DNA of 64,000 nt from Metabacillus arenae. GTDB lineage: Bacteria > Bacillota > Bacilli > Bacillales > Bacillaceae. The position numbers were made by a program, and so were the translations under genes. The notes under the pieces were generated by a model that worked only from the letters and a program-made list of their open reading frames with translations, was not told the origin of the DNA and did not search any database. This document shows positions 41,018 through 49,346 of the stretch, piece by piece (position 1 is the first letter of the stretch; the number at the start of each line of letters is the position of its first letter). The stretch covers positions 1 to 64,000 of the forward strand of contig NZ_JACXAI010000019.1 of the NCBI RefSeq assembly GCF_014773385.1, given 5' to 3'.

Positions 41018-42026
41018 AAAAATTGCTGCTTTTGGAGAGGTAATGATGCGGTTGCAGGTGCCTAGGCATGAACTCCTGACACAAGCAGGCACATTACATT
41101 ATTCTTTCTCCGGTACGGGAGTGAATGTAACTTCGGCTCTGGCACGATTTGGGCATCAAGGATACCTCGTGTCTACATTGCCGGCTAATGCAGTTGGTGA
41201 TGCAGCCGTATCGTATCTTCAAAAACTAGGTGTTACGCAATCGTTCATTTTACGAGACGGGAAATACGTCGGAATGTACTTTTTAGAAAATGGATTCGGG
41301 GCACGACCCAGCCGCGTTACCTATTCCAATCGCAAAGAGAGCAGCTTCAATACAGCACCAGATGGAACGTATGATTTTGAGGAGATTGCTCATAAAGTGG
41401 ATGTTGTTCATTTTTGCGGAATCACACTTGCGATGAATGAAAGTGTCCGCCACCATATGAAAACATTCGCAAAAGCAGTCAAAGAAAATGGCGGCACAGT
41501 CGTCTTTGACTGCAACTACCGCCCGTCCCTCTGGGGCGAAGACGGTTATGAAAAGGCGAAGCCGCATTATGAAGAAATGCTGGAACTTTCCGATATAGTC
41601 ATGATGAATGAAAAAGACGCAATGTTTATCCTTGGAATGAAAACAAACAAGAAAGACCGTCAAGAGCAGCTCAAGGAGTTGATACCAGTCGTTGCGGAAA
41701 AATACACAATCTCTGTGATAGCTGGAACGCATCGTTCCATCAACAGCAACAATACGCATTCCTTGCAAGGCTTTATGTTGAAGAACCAAACATTTACTTT
41801 CTCAAAAACGCTCTCGTTTTCTGTCTATGATAGAATAGGGGCTGGAGATGCCTATACGAGTGGGATCGTACATGGTGAGCTGCAAGGATTTTCACCGGAG
41901 AAGACCGTCTCATATGCAGCAGCTGCAGGAATGCTGGCGCATACGGTTGCAGGCGATACCCCAATGTCATCAGAGAATGAGATTTTCCAGGCGATGACAG
42001 AATCAGTGGGCGATGTAGAAAGGTAG
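41010..42026 (+). CDS. PfkB-family sugar kinase (KdgK-like)
   Basis: A 338-residue ribokinase-fold kinase. The N-terminal FSGTGVNVTSALARFGHQG is the sugar-binding glycine loop, and YDRIGAGDAYTSGIVHGEL near residue 280 is the second PfkB signature with the catalytic aspartate. It resembles 2-keto-3-deoxygluconate kinases. No PTS genes accompany this locus, unlike the enteric dga operon, so this kinase is the likely source of the 6-phosphate group, acting on glucosaminate or on 2-keto-3-deoxygluconate. It overlaps the DgaF-type gene, so translation is coupled. Confidence 0.88.
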   Translation: MAKKIAAFGEVMMRLQVPRHELLTQAGTLHYSFSGTGVNVTSALARFGHQGYLVSTLPANAVGDAAVSYLQKLGVTQSFILRDGKYVGMYFLENGFGARPSRVTYSNRKESSFNTAPDGTYDFEEIAHKVDVVHFCGITLAMNESVRHHMKTFAKAVKENGGTVVFDCNYRPSLWGEDGYEKAKPHYEEMLELSDIVMMNEKDAMFILGMKTNKKDRQEQLKELIPVVAEKYTISVIAGTHRSINSNNTHSLQGFMLKNQTFTFSKTLSFSVYDRIGAGDAYTSGIVHGELQGFSPEKTVSYAAAAGMLAHTVAGDTPMSSENEIFQAMTESVGDVER

Positions 42027-42037
42027 GGAATGTAACA

Positions 42038-42742
42038 GTGAACGTATCTCGAAAAAAAGGACCATTATATTTACAAATAAAGAATATCTTAAAGGATCGG
42101 ATTTTACACGGTGTGTATCCTATTCATACAAATATCCCTTCAGAGCCTCAATTGGAAGATGAATTCAATGTAAGCAAAATTACCATCCGTAATGCCATCA
42201 AAGAGCTTGTTCAAGAAGGATATCTTGAAACGAGGAGCGGCAAAGGGACAAAAGTGATTCGAAATACCTCTGCTTCAAAACTTTCTAAAGGGAAGCGCTT
42301 TACAGAGGTTTTAGTAGAAGAAGGCCATACAATTCAAAAACAATTGCTGCAAGCGGAAGTTGTATTAAATGAAGAGGATACAGAGCCGTTTCGATTGTTC
42401 GGCGGGCAATGTCTGCGCATTGAGCGCCTCTATCTTCTTGATAACGTACCGTATATCCATTACACGAATTATTTAACTGCACGAATGGAACATTCTGACT
42501 TAAATGTTCAATCTTTGTACGATTTTATTGAAGAACAAGATATTTCTTTAGAAAAGTTTCGGGATCAGTTTGCTGTTGCGAAAGCCCCATCCCATGTTGA
42601 GGACAAATTGGGTGTAAAACGGGGAACGCCTTTATTAAAACGATTGCGGTATTCTTATGATGAAACAGGGAATTTGATCGAATACAGTGAAGGATTTTAC
42701 AATACAGAAATGCAGCACTATATTGTGAACTATGATGTTTAA
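42038..42742 (+). CDS. GntR/HutC-family regulator with UTRA domain
   Basis: A 234-residue regulator: GntR winged helix (LYLQIKNILKDRILHGVYPI, PSEPQLEDEFNVSKITIRNAIKELVQEGYLETRSGKGTKV) and a C-terminal UTRA domain (FNTEMQHYIVNY at the end). The GTG start is preceded by GTAGGGA. It is the fifth gene of the metallohydrolase-dgaE-dgaF-kinase set and is likely to bind the twin TATAACGTTATA operators before 38079. The ligand is probably a phosphorylated pathway intermediate. A small hairpin (GAGGAA...TTCCTC, 42751-42769) after the gene may limit read-through into gntP. Confidence 0.9.
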   Translation: MNVSRKKGPLYLQIKNILKDRILHGVYPIHTNIPSEPQLEDEFNVSKITIRNAIKELVQEGYLETRSGKGTKVIRNTSASKLSKGKRFTEVLVEEGHTIQKQLLQAEVVLNEEDTEPFRLFGGQCLRIERLYLLDNVPYIHYTNYLTARMEHSDLNVQSLYDFIEEQDISLEKFRDQFAVAKAPSHVEDKLGVKRGTPLLKRLRYSYDETGNLIEYSEGFYNTEMQHYIVNYDV

Positions 42743-42784
42743 TAAACAGTGAGGAAGTTGATGTTCCTCTTCTTGTTGACATTT

Positions 42785-42798
42785 TGAAAGCGTTTACC
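42785..42798 (+). promoter_or_regulatory. cre site before the GntP-type permease gene
   Basis: TGAAAGCGTTTACC matches the cre consensus except the last base. It lies next to a TTGACA box at 42776-42781, 27 bp before the permease start. Confidence 0.6.
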
Positions 42799-42824
42799 AT
42801 CTAGATATGGGGAGGAATATAAAT

Positions 42825-44150
42825 ATGGATATGTATTTATTAATCATTACATTGTTAGCAATTGTCATTGTCATTTTAGGAGTATCGTGGTGGAAATGGC
42901 ATGCGTTTATTAGTTTAACTGTTGCAAGCTTGTTTTTAGCCATTATGTCCGGACTATCAATGGATAAGGTTGTTGTCGCCTATGAAAGTGGAGTCGGCAG
43001 TGTTTTGGGCCATTTAGTTGGCATTTTGGCGCTAGGTACAATTTTAGGGAAGCTGATGTCAGATTCAGGTGCCGGAATGCAAGTGGCAGATTTCTTCATT
43101 CGAATCTTTGGTGAAAAGAAATTGCCATGGGCAATGTTATTCGCTGGTTTTATCATTGGGATCCCGGTATTCTTTGAAGTAGGTCTTGTCATTTTATTAC
43201 CTTTAGTGATTTCTATTCGCAAAACAACAAAACAAAACATTTTATTAATCGCATTACCTGTACTTGCTGGATTATCCATTGTGCATGGCCTTGTGCCGCC
43301 GCACCCGGGGGCAATGACCGCAATAGGCATCTATAATGCCAATCTGGGAAAAGTCCTTCTCTATTCACTCATCCTTGCACTGCCTGCAGCCATCATTGCA
43401 GGTCCGGTATTTGCAAAATGGGTGCATAAACGCGTCATTCCTGAAGGAGAGCCAGAGCTGCTCCGTGTAAATACGGCGTCGCAAAAATTACCAGGAACAG
43501 GCATTTCATTTTTCATTATCTTATTGCCTGTTGTCTTAATGGTCTTGTCTGTTGTGGTACCGTTTTTACCGCTGCCCAGCGTCTTGTTGAAATTCTTTTT
43601 ATTAATTGGCAGCCCTGTCATTGCCCTATTAATCTCTTGTTTCGCAGCATTCTATTTCCTTGGATATCGGCAAAGCATGGATAAAAACGTCATTAAGAAG
43701 TTGACAGACGAATGCTTACTGCCAGTTGGTTCGATTATTTTAATCATCGGTGCAGGCGGTGGGTTTAAACAAATCCTTATCGATAGCGGCGTGGGAACAT
43801 CCATTGCGCAAATGTCCGAGAATTTGTCTCTATCTCCAATTGTTTTAGCATTTATCGTCGCCGGATTAATTCGAGTTGCAACAGGCTCAGCAACGGTCGC
43901 ATTAACAACAGCGGCTGGTATTGTTTCACCAATTATTGAGCACATGTCAGGCGTGAACCTGGAATTACTCGTCATCGCAACAGGTGCCGGATCACTCATG
44001 TTTTCACACGTAAACGATGCCGGTTTCTGGCTAGTAAAAGAATACCTGGGATTAACAGTCAAAGAAACATTTAAAACGTGGACGGTCTTAGAGACATTAC
44101 TATCCTTTATCGCTTTTGGAGGCGTATTATTATTTGATATGTTTGTTTAA
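42825..44150 (+). CDS. GntP-family gluconate/sugar-acid:H+ symporter
   Basis: A 441-residue GntP-family permease with about 12 to 14 helices. Typical segments are VVVAYESGVGSVLGHLVGILALGTILGKLMSDSGAG, IPVFFEVGLVILLPL, GLVPPHPGAMTAI and GSATVALTTAAGIVSPI. GntP proteins import gluconate and related hexonates. The start is the ATG at 42825 after GGGGAGGA. It provides the import step for the dga-type genes upstream and may be expressed from its own promoter with a cre. Since the sugar acid enters without phosphorylation, the PfkB kinase becomes necessary. Confidence 0.92.
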   Translation: MDMYLLIITLLAIVIVILGVSWWKWHAFISLTVASLFLAIMSGLSMDKVVVAYESGVGSVLGHLVGILALGTILGKLMSDSGAGMQVADFFIRIFGEKKLPWAMLFAGFIIGIPVFFEVGLVILLPLVISIRKTTKQNILLIALPVLAGLSIVHGLVPPHPGAMTAIGIYNANLGKVLLYSLILALPAAIIAGPVFAKWVHKRVIPEGEPELLRVNTASQKLPGTGISFFIILLPVVLMVLSVVVPFLPLPSVLLKFFLLIGSPVIALLISCFAAFYFLGYRQSMDKNVIKKLTDECLLPVGSIILIIGAGGGFKQILIDSGVGTSIAQMSENLSLSPIVLAFIVAGLIRVATGSATVALTTAAGIVSPIIEHMSGVNLELLVIATGAGSLMFSHVNDAGFWLVKEYLGLTVKETFKTWTVLETLLSFIAFGGVLLFDMFV

Positions 44151-44196
44151 ATGAACGATTTTAATAGAATAAGAGAGAGAATCGTAGAAATAGGAA

Positions 44197-44226
44197 AAGG
44201 GTCTGCTTAATTGCAGACCTTTTTTA
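44197..44226 (+). terminator. Terminator after the GntP-type gene
   Basis: Stem GGTCTGC (44200-44206) and GCAGACC (44213-44219), loop TTAATT, then TTTTTT. Confidence 0.92.
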
Positions 44227-44640
44227 TCAGATCAGAAAAAAGTTTTTGAATAAGTTAAAAGGTTTGTGAAAGTTCATTCTCTAAAAAATATAAGTCTGTA
44301 TCCAACTAGGAGTTAGGCTTCTTTGTTTTTTAAAGTTTGCAATGAATTTCTAGACTAGTAGAATTCAAAATGGATGAACTTCGAAAAATATCTAACATTT
44401 TTAAAAGATATTTGAATTTTCAATATTTTAAAATGAATTTAAAATGATAAGTGAAGTTATGAAACTTTCAAAGAGAAAATGCAGCTATGAATAACAATTC
44501 CAAAGCTTCAAATCAGCAGCAATGATTAGGTAGGATTATTATTTTCTTCGCTTACAATAATACAACCTGGACAGTTAGAGGATTTATATTCATTTCTCCG
44601 ACTGAAAAATTTATTTACGGTTAGTTTTCAGGATCAGATT
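44227..44640. other. Intergenic segment without recognisable gene
   Basis: About 410 bp of AT-rich DNA upstream of the GH172 gene. I find no convincing frame or palindrome. Its right end should hold the promoter of the GH172 operon, but no -35/-10 pair stands out. Confidence 0.4.
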
Positions 44641-44654
44641 TGTAAGCGTTAACA
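44641..44654 (+). promoter_or_regulatory. Perfect cre site before the GH172 operon
   Basis: TGTAAGCGTTAACA matches the cre consensus at every position and is a full dyad. It lies 121 bp before the GH172 start codon. Confidence 0.85.
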
Positions 44655-44775
44655 ATTATATGAGAGAGGTGAAATTTACTTTACTCTACCTGAACTACTA
44701 TCAATCATCTTCTGTTATTTCACGTTTCATCATCAAAAATTCATAGATTTTTAACTAAAGAGAGGAGAAAGAAAT

Positions 44776-45903
44776 ATGAACGTCTGGGAACCAAACAGTC
44801 CGCTAGGAGGACTACCAATCATTAAGGATGCACGTACTAAAAGAGAGTCGAGCTGGGATCGTTCAGGGGGAAATAGAGACTTTAAAGTTGTTGAACCCGG
44901 TGATACTGCAGTTATGGCCGACATTAAAGGGGTTGGATGCATTAAACATATTTGGATGACGACTCGTTGTTATGCTCCTCAATATTTGCGCAAGCTTGTT
45001 CTTGAAATGTACTGGGATGGGGAAGAAAATCCAAGTGTACGTGTTCCGCTTGGTGACTTCTTTGGGATTGGACATGCAACATGTAAACATTATGTTTCCC
45101 TTCCGCTGAGTATGGTCACAGGTGAAAAAAGAGGACCAAAAGGACCCTTTGCTGCTGCAATGAATAGTTATTTTCCAATGCCGTTCTCAGATGGTGCAGT
45201 TATTCAATTGATTAATGAAAGTGAAGAGCGGATAGAGAATTTATTTTATTACATTGATTATGAGTTATATGAAGAAAAGGATAGAATTCCAGAGGATATG
45301 GGAAGATTTCATGCAAATTGGATTCAGGAAAATCCTTGCAAGAAAGTTGTACATGATTCGGATGTGAAAAATCCAGCACCATGGGATCTTCCAGGAACGA
45401 ATTTAACCGGGGAAGAAAACTACGTCATATTAGATGCTGAAGGCAAAGGACACTATGTTGGGTGTGTATTAAATATTGATAATTTTGATGCATCAAATCA
45501 GGAATTTACTTGGCCTGGCGAGGGGGATGACATGTTCTTTATTGATGGCGAACAATGGCCTCCATCTATACATGGAACAGGGACGGAAGATTATTTTAAT
45601 GCAGCATGGGGATTTCCAAGCGGAGAGTATGCAGGTCCATATCATGGTATTTCATTAGGAAGTGATGTTCAGGAGCATTTTGGGAAATGGAGCTTATACC
45701 GTTTCCACATCGAGGATCCAATTCGTTTTACTAAATCTATCCGCGCAACAATTGAACATGGTCATGCAAATGATCAAGGAAATGAATTCTCAAGTGTAGC
45801 CTATTGGTATCAGCTCGAGCCTCATAAACCACAACCTGAGCTGCCGCCTGTAGAAGACCGTTTGCCAAGAAGATGGCCGGAACATGGGTTATGGGATAGA
45901 TAA
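44776..45903 (+). CDS. Glycoside hydrolase family 172 (DUF2961) protein
   Basis: A 375-residue DUF2961/GH172 protein. The N-terminal SSWDRSGGNRDF, the VPLGDFFGIGHA segment and the active-site part DGEQWPPSIHGTGTEDYFNAAWGF near residue 255 are diagnostic; the glutamates in DGEQ and TGTEDY are the likely catalytic pair. Known GH172 enzymes act on alpha-fructofuranosides, difructose dianhydride or D-arabinofuranosides. No signal peptide is present, so it works in the cytoplasm on an imported oligosaccharide. The ATG follows GAGAGGAG. It heads an operon with a sugar ABC importer, which should bring in its substrate. Confidence 0.87.
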   Translation: MNVWEPNSPLGGLPIIKDARTKRESSWDRSGGNRDFKVVEPGDTAVMADIKGVGCIKHIWMTTRCYAPQYLRKLVLEMYWDGEENPSVRVPLGDFFGIGHATCKHYVSLPLSMVTGEKRGPKGPFAAAMNSYFPMPFSDGAVIQLINESEERIENLFYYIDYELYEEKDRIPEDMGRFHANWIQENPCKKVVHDSDVKNPAPWDLPGTNLTGEENYVILDAEGKGHYVGCVLNIDNFDASNQEFTWPGEGDDMFFIDGEQWPPSIHGTGTEDYFNAAWGFPSGEYAGPYHGISLGSDVQEHFGKWSLYRFHIEDPIRFTKSIRATIEHGHANDQGNEFSSVAYWYQLEPHKPQPELPPVEDRLPRRWPEHGLWDR

Positions 45904-45941
45904 TCTTTTAGTTTGGTAATATTTTCAAGGGGGAGATTGCG

Positions 45942-47276
45942 TTGATTAATAGAAAGTTTATTGTAAATCTTATGACATGCTTACTAATCGTTTCCGTTTT
46001 CCTCACCGGTTGTTCTGGTAACCAGACATCCGGTGAAACACAGCAAAGTGATGAAAAGTCGTTAACCGTTTTGGTTGAAGGCGGAAGTCCTGCTTTTAAA
46101 GTTGCAGAGCAAACTGCAGAGGATTTTAAAAAGTTGACTGGCTATGAAGTGAAAATTGAGGCTGTCCCATATGTTGGGGTGTATGACAAGCTGAAAGCTG
46201 AGATGACGTCTAGAGCTGGTGCTTATGATGTCGCAACCATTGATATTCTTTGGTTTCCCTCATTTGCAAGCGGCTTGCTCCCTCTAGATGACTTAATGAC
46301 AGATGAAGTAAAGAACGATCTATTCCCTGGACTTTTATCTGGAGGCAGTTATGAGGGAAATGCATACGGAATGCCAGTTTGGACGAATGCAAAAACGTTA
46401 ATTTATCGTAAAGATTTATTTGAAGATGAAGCAAATAAGAAATCGTTTAAAGAGCAATATGGTTACGAGCTTCAACCGCCGAAAACATGGCAGGAGTATC
46501 AAGATACGGCAAAATTCTTTACACGTGATACAGATAACAATGGTCAAGTGGATCAATATGGAACAACTGTATTTGGAGCAAATAATGGGGATGCCGTTGC
46601 AAGCTGGTTAGATCATGCCGCACAAGCGGGAGCAAAGCCTCTAGTTGTGGGGGAAGACGGGAAAGTACTTATAAATACGAAGCCTTATGTAGAGGCACTT
46701 GAGCTCTTAACTGAAATCCTAAATAAGGATAAATCAGCTCCTCCAGGCGCACTGGAAATTTCATCGGCAGAAACGGCAGAACTTTTTTGGAATGGTAAAG
46801 CCGCAATGATGCTTGCATGGGGACATTTCTATGTACCGTCAAATGATCCAAAGCAATCCAAGGTAGCAGGGAACGTTGGTTCAGCACCTATGATTGCTGG
46901 TTCTGAAGGAATTGGGGCAGTACCTGGGCCGTGGTACCAAGTTGTGCCAAAATCCTCTAAAAAGCAAGAGATTGCCAAAAAATATATCGAATTCCTATAT
47001 GATAAAAACGAGTTATACATGGAAGCTCTAGGTGTAGCAGCAAGAAAATCAGTTTCAGAAAAGTATAGTAAAAAAGAAGGTTATGAACATTTAGAACCAC
47101 TTACGAAAACCTTGTCTGGAAAACAAACCCAAAATCGCCCTGCCCTTCAAGAGTGGCAGCAAATAGAAAGTGAAGCATTAATACCTGCTGTTCAATATGC
47201 ATTATCAGGAGAAAAAACACCTGAGGAAGCGCTTGATTGGGCTGCTAATGTGATCGAAGATATCGTTCAGCAGTAA
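45942..47276 (+). CDS. Sugar ABC transporter substrate-binding lipoprotein
   Basis: A 444-residue family 1 extracellular binding protein. The signal peptide ends with the lipobox LTGC (lipidated Cys24). The mature part carries LTVLVEGGSPAFKVAEQTAEDFKKLTGYEVKIE and YGMPVWTNAKTLIYRKDLFED, typical of oligosaccharide binders. The start is a TTG with GGGGGAG upstream. The gene lies 38 bp after the GH172 gene and is followed by a hairpin (47312-47358) before the two permease genes. No ATPase gene is present, as is usual when a shared MsmX-type ATPase serves several importers. Confidence 0.92.
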   Translation: MINRKFIVNLMTCLLIVSVFLTGCSGNQTSGETQQSDEKSLTVLVEGGSPAFKVAEQTAEDFKKLTGYEVKIEAVPYVGVYDKLKAEMTSRAGAYDVATIDILWFPSFASGLLPLDDLMTDEVKNDLFPGLLSGGSYEGNAYGMPVWTNAKTLIYRKDLFEDEANKKSFKEQYGYELQPPKTWQEYQDTAKFFTRDTDNNGQVDQYGTTVFGANNGDAVASWLDHAAQAGAKPLVVGEDGKVLINTKPYVEALELLTEILNKDKSAPPGALEISSAETAELFWNGKAAMMLAWGHFYVPSNDPKQSKVAGNVGSAPMIAGSEGIGAVPGPWYQVVPKSSKKQEIAKKYIEFLYDKNELYMEALGVAARKSVSEKYSKKEGYEHLEPLTKTLSGKQTQNRPALQEWQQIESEALIPAVQYALSGEKTPEEALDWAANVIEDIVQQ

Positions 47277-47311
47277 AGAAAATCGAATTTCCTGTTTATG
47301 AAATTTAGCCA

Positions 47312-47358
47312 TCAGAAATCTCCGCATGATAGGATTTCGATTATTGCGGAGATTCTGA
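47312..47358 (+). other. Hairpin between binding-protein and permease genes
   Basis: TCAGAAATCTCCGCA (47312-47326) pairs with TGCGGAGATTCTGA (47345-47358), one bulge, without a T-run. It could stabilise the upstream mRNA or attenuate transcription, giving more binding protein than permease. Confidence 0.6.
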
Positions 47359-47407
47359 CCTTAATGAATGGAAATTTAAAAATAGTAGTGAAACCGAGGT
47401 GGTTAAT

Positions 47408-48298
47408 GTGAAAATGAAAAATGGGCTGCTTGCTTTCCTATTTTTTTTACCAGCAGCCATTGTTTTACTCGTCTTTTTCGTCTATCCGATTTTTCTGCTA
47501 GTGAAAGACAGTTTTTTTACTTTTGATTTATATGATCCTTCTAAAAGTGAGTTTGTGGGCATGAAACATTATATTGACGCTTTTACTTCTGAACGATTCT
47601 TACAATCGGCACTTAATACCGTGATCTTTATCGTTGCAGCGGTAGGTTTTGAGTTCATAATCGGTCTAATTCTAGCATTGTTATTGAGTACTGGTTTTAA
47701 AGGGAGTCAGCTTATTCGAACCTTATTGTTAAGCCCCTTAATGCTAGCTCCATTGGTTTCAGGATTAATTTGGAAATTTATGCTCAATGATCAGTTTGGC
47801 ATCGTTAACTGGGGTCTTTATAAAATGGGCGTTATTTCTGACCCGCATCAGATTTTATGGTTATCTGACTCAAAATACTCTCTTCTTTCAACCATCATTG
47901 CAGACATTTGGTTAACAACACCGTTCATGATGCTAATCTTCCTTGCTGGAATTCAAGGGATTCCCAAAAGCCTGTTTGAGTCAGCTCAAATGGATGGCTC
48001 GAATAAATGGCAAACATTTCGCTATATCATTATCCCTTCTTTAATCCCAGTTGCTACTGTTGCCCTTGTCATTCGGATCATTGATGCAGCAAGAACGTTT
48101 GATATTGTTTGGGTATTGACTCAAGGCGGTCCGGGCTTTTCTTCTGAAGTATTAAGTACTTATATGTATAAAACATTAACAAGATATGGAGCTGTTGGAG
48201 AATCAAGCGCAATGGCGGTTATCTTTATTGTATTGCTGCTTGGATTGAGTTCTTTCTTTATGACAAAAATGTGGTCTCCAAGTAAAAAACATGCTTAA
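47408..48298 (+). CDS. Sugar ABC transporter permease (MalF/UgpA type)
   Basis: A 296-residue permease with six membrane segments. The EAA-type cytoplasmic loop, which contacts the ATPase, is GIPKSLFESAQMDGSNKWQTFRYIIIPSL near residue 190. The first helix and FFVYPIFLLVKDSFF segment are typical of the MalF/UgpA group. The GTG at 47408 follows GAGGTGG by 5 nt, and the frame reaches back to 47399. It pairs with the permease gene 21 bp downstream. With the binding protein it forms the importer of the GH172 locus, needing an ATPase from elsewhere. Confidence 0.92.
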   Translation: MKMKNGLLAFLFFLPAAIVLLVFFVYPIFLLVKDSFFTFDLYDPSKSEFVGMKHYIDAFTSERFLQSALNTVIFIVAAVGFEFIIGLILALLLSTGFKGSQLIRTLLLSPLMLAPLVSGLIWKFMLNDQFGIVNWGLYKMGVISDPHQILWLSDSKYSLLSTIIADIWLTTPFMMLIFLAGIQGIPKSLFESAQMDGSNKWQTFRYIIIPSLIPVATVALVIRIIDAARTFDIVWVLTQGGPGFSSEVLSTYMYKTLTRYGAVGESSAMAVIFIVLLLGLSSFFMTKMWSPSKKHA

Positions 48299-48319
48299 TG
48301 ATTGAGAGGTGGTTTCATT

Positions 48320-49210
48320 ATGTTAGAAAGACCATTAAATAATTCTCGAGCGGTACAAATGGCAAATAAAGCAGGAGTAAAGCTGAATTCAAAGCAAATT
48401 TGGCAGCTATTTATTTTCCTGGTGACCTGTATGTTAGCGCTTTTATTTTTAGGGCCCTATGTTTATTTACTTCTTACGTCTTTTAAGCCATCAGCTGAGG
48501 CAGTAAGTTCACCGCCAACATTATGGCCGAAGCAATTTTCTCTGGAAAACTATTATGGGATGTTTAAGTATTTACCGATAGGAAAGTATTTCCTAAATAG
48601 TTTATTAACAGCAACTGTTAGTATGGGGTTAAGTGTTTTCATTGGATCATTGGCAGCTTACGGTTTTTCGCGATTTTCATCAAAGGTAAGCAATATCTTT
48701 TTGCTAATCACGTTAGGCATACGTATGGTACCAATGATTAGTGTGGCCATCCCGATGTATATCATCATTAATAATATGGGGTTAATCGACACCCCGCTTG
48801 CCTTAATTTTCGTTTATACAAGTATAAATATTCCTTTTGCAATCTGGATGATGATTGGCTTCTTTGACGGCATTCCAAAGGAATTTGACGAAGCTGCCCG
48901 AGTTGACGGATGCAGCCGGTTAGGGGCATTTCTTCGGATTATTCTCCCTGTATCACTTCCTGGACTTGCAACGACAGCTATATTTACGTTTATGTTAGCG
49001 TGGAATGACTTTCTATTTGCCTTACTTTTAACAAGTACAAACTCAAAGACAGCAACTGTCGGGATTTCAGAGTTTTTAACAGCATATAATCTAGACTTAG
49101 GCCCTATGACTGCCGCTGCCATTACGTTTAGCTTACCGGTTATGATTTTTTCATTTTTGGTTCAACGTTATATCGTAAGCGGGATGACATTGGGAGCTGT
49201 TAAGGAATAA
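48320..49210 (+). CDS. Sugar ABC transporter permease (MalG/UgpE type)
   Basis: A 296-residue permease of the MalG type with six helices. The ATPase-contact loop is GIPKEFDEAARVDGCSRLGAFLRIILPVSLPG near residue 185. The C-terminus ends IVSGMTLGAVKE, the usual G-x-x-x-G-A-V-K-G-like tail of this family. The ATG at 48320 follows GAGAGGTGG. It ends the transporter set. A 10-bp perfect hairpin with an extended outer stem (49220-49268) follows and probably acts as terminator before the two-component genes. Confidence 0.92.
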   Translation: MLERPLNNSRAVQMANKAGVKLNSKQIWQLFIFLVTCMLALLFLGPYVYLLLTSFKPSAEAVSSPPTLWPKQFSLENYYGMFKYLPIGKYFLNSLLTATVSMGLSVFIGSLAAYGFSRFSSKVSNIFLLITLGIRMVPMISVAIPMYIIINNMGLIDTPLALIFVYTSINIPFAIWMMIGFFDGIPKEFDEAARVDGCSRLGAFLRIILPVSLPGLATTAIFTFMLAWNDFLFALLLTSTNSKTATVGISEFLTAYNLDLGPMTAAAITFSLPVMIFSFLVQRYIVSGMTLGAVKE

Positions 49211-49219
49211 AGAAACTGT

Positions 49220-49268
49220 AACGATTTCAATCCTTATCTATTTTGCGTGGATAAGGATTTGTGTCGTT
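49220..49268 (+). terminator. Probable terminator between transporter and two-component genes
   Basis: AATCCTTATC (49229-49238) pairs with GATAAGGATT (49250-49259). An outer AACGA/TCGTT adds to the stem. The T-tract is weak. Confidence 0.6.
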
Positions 49269-49346
49269 AATAACCAGCGGGCTATTGGTGTCCTCAAAAA
49301 ATATAGATGGTTAACCAAATAATAATGAAAGAGGGGTGTTAAATGT

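Noticed and set aside
41283-41789. 168-codon minus-strand frame opposite the PfkB kinase
   Set aside because: It is an antisense shadow of a well-supported kinase gene, with no family resemblance.
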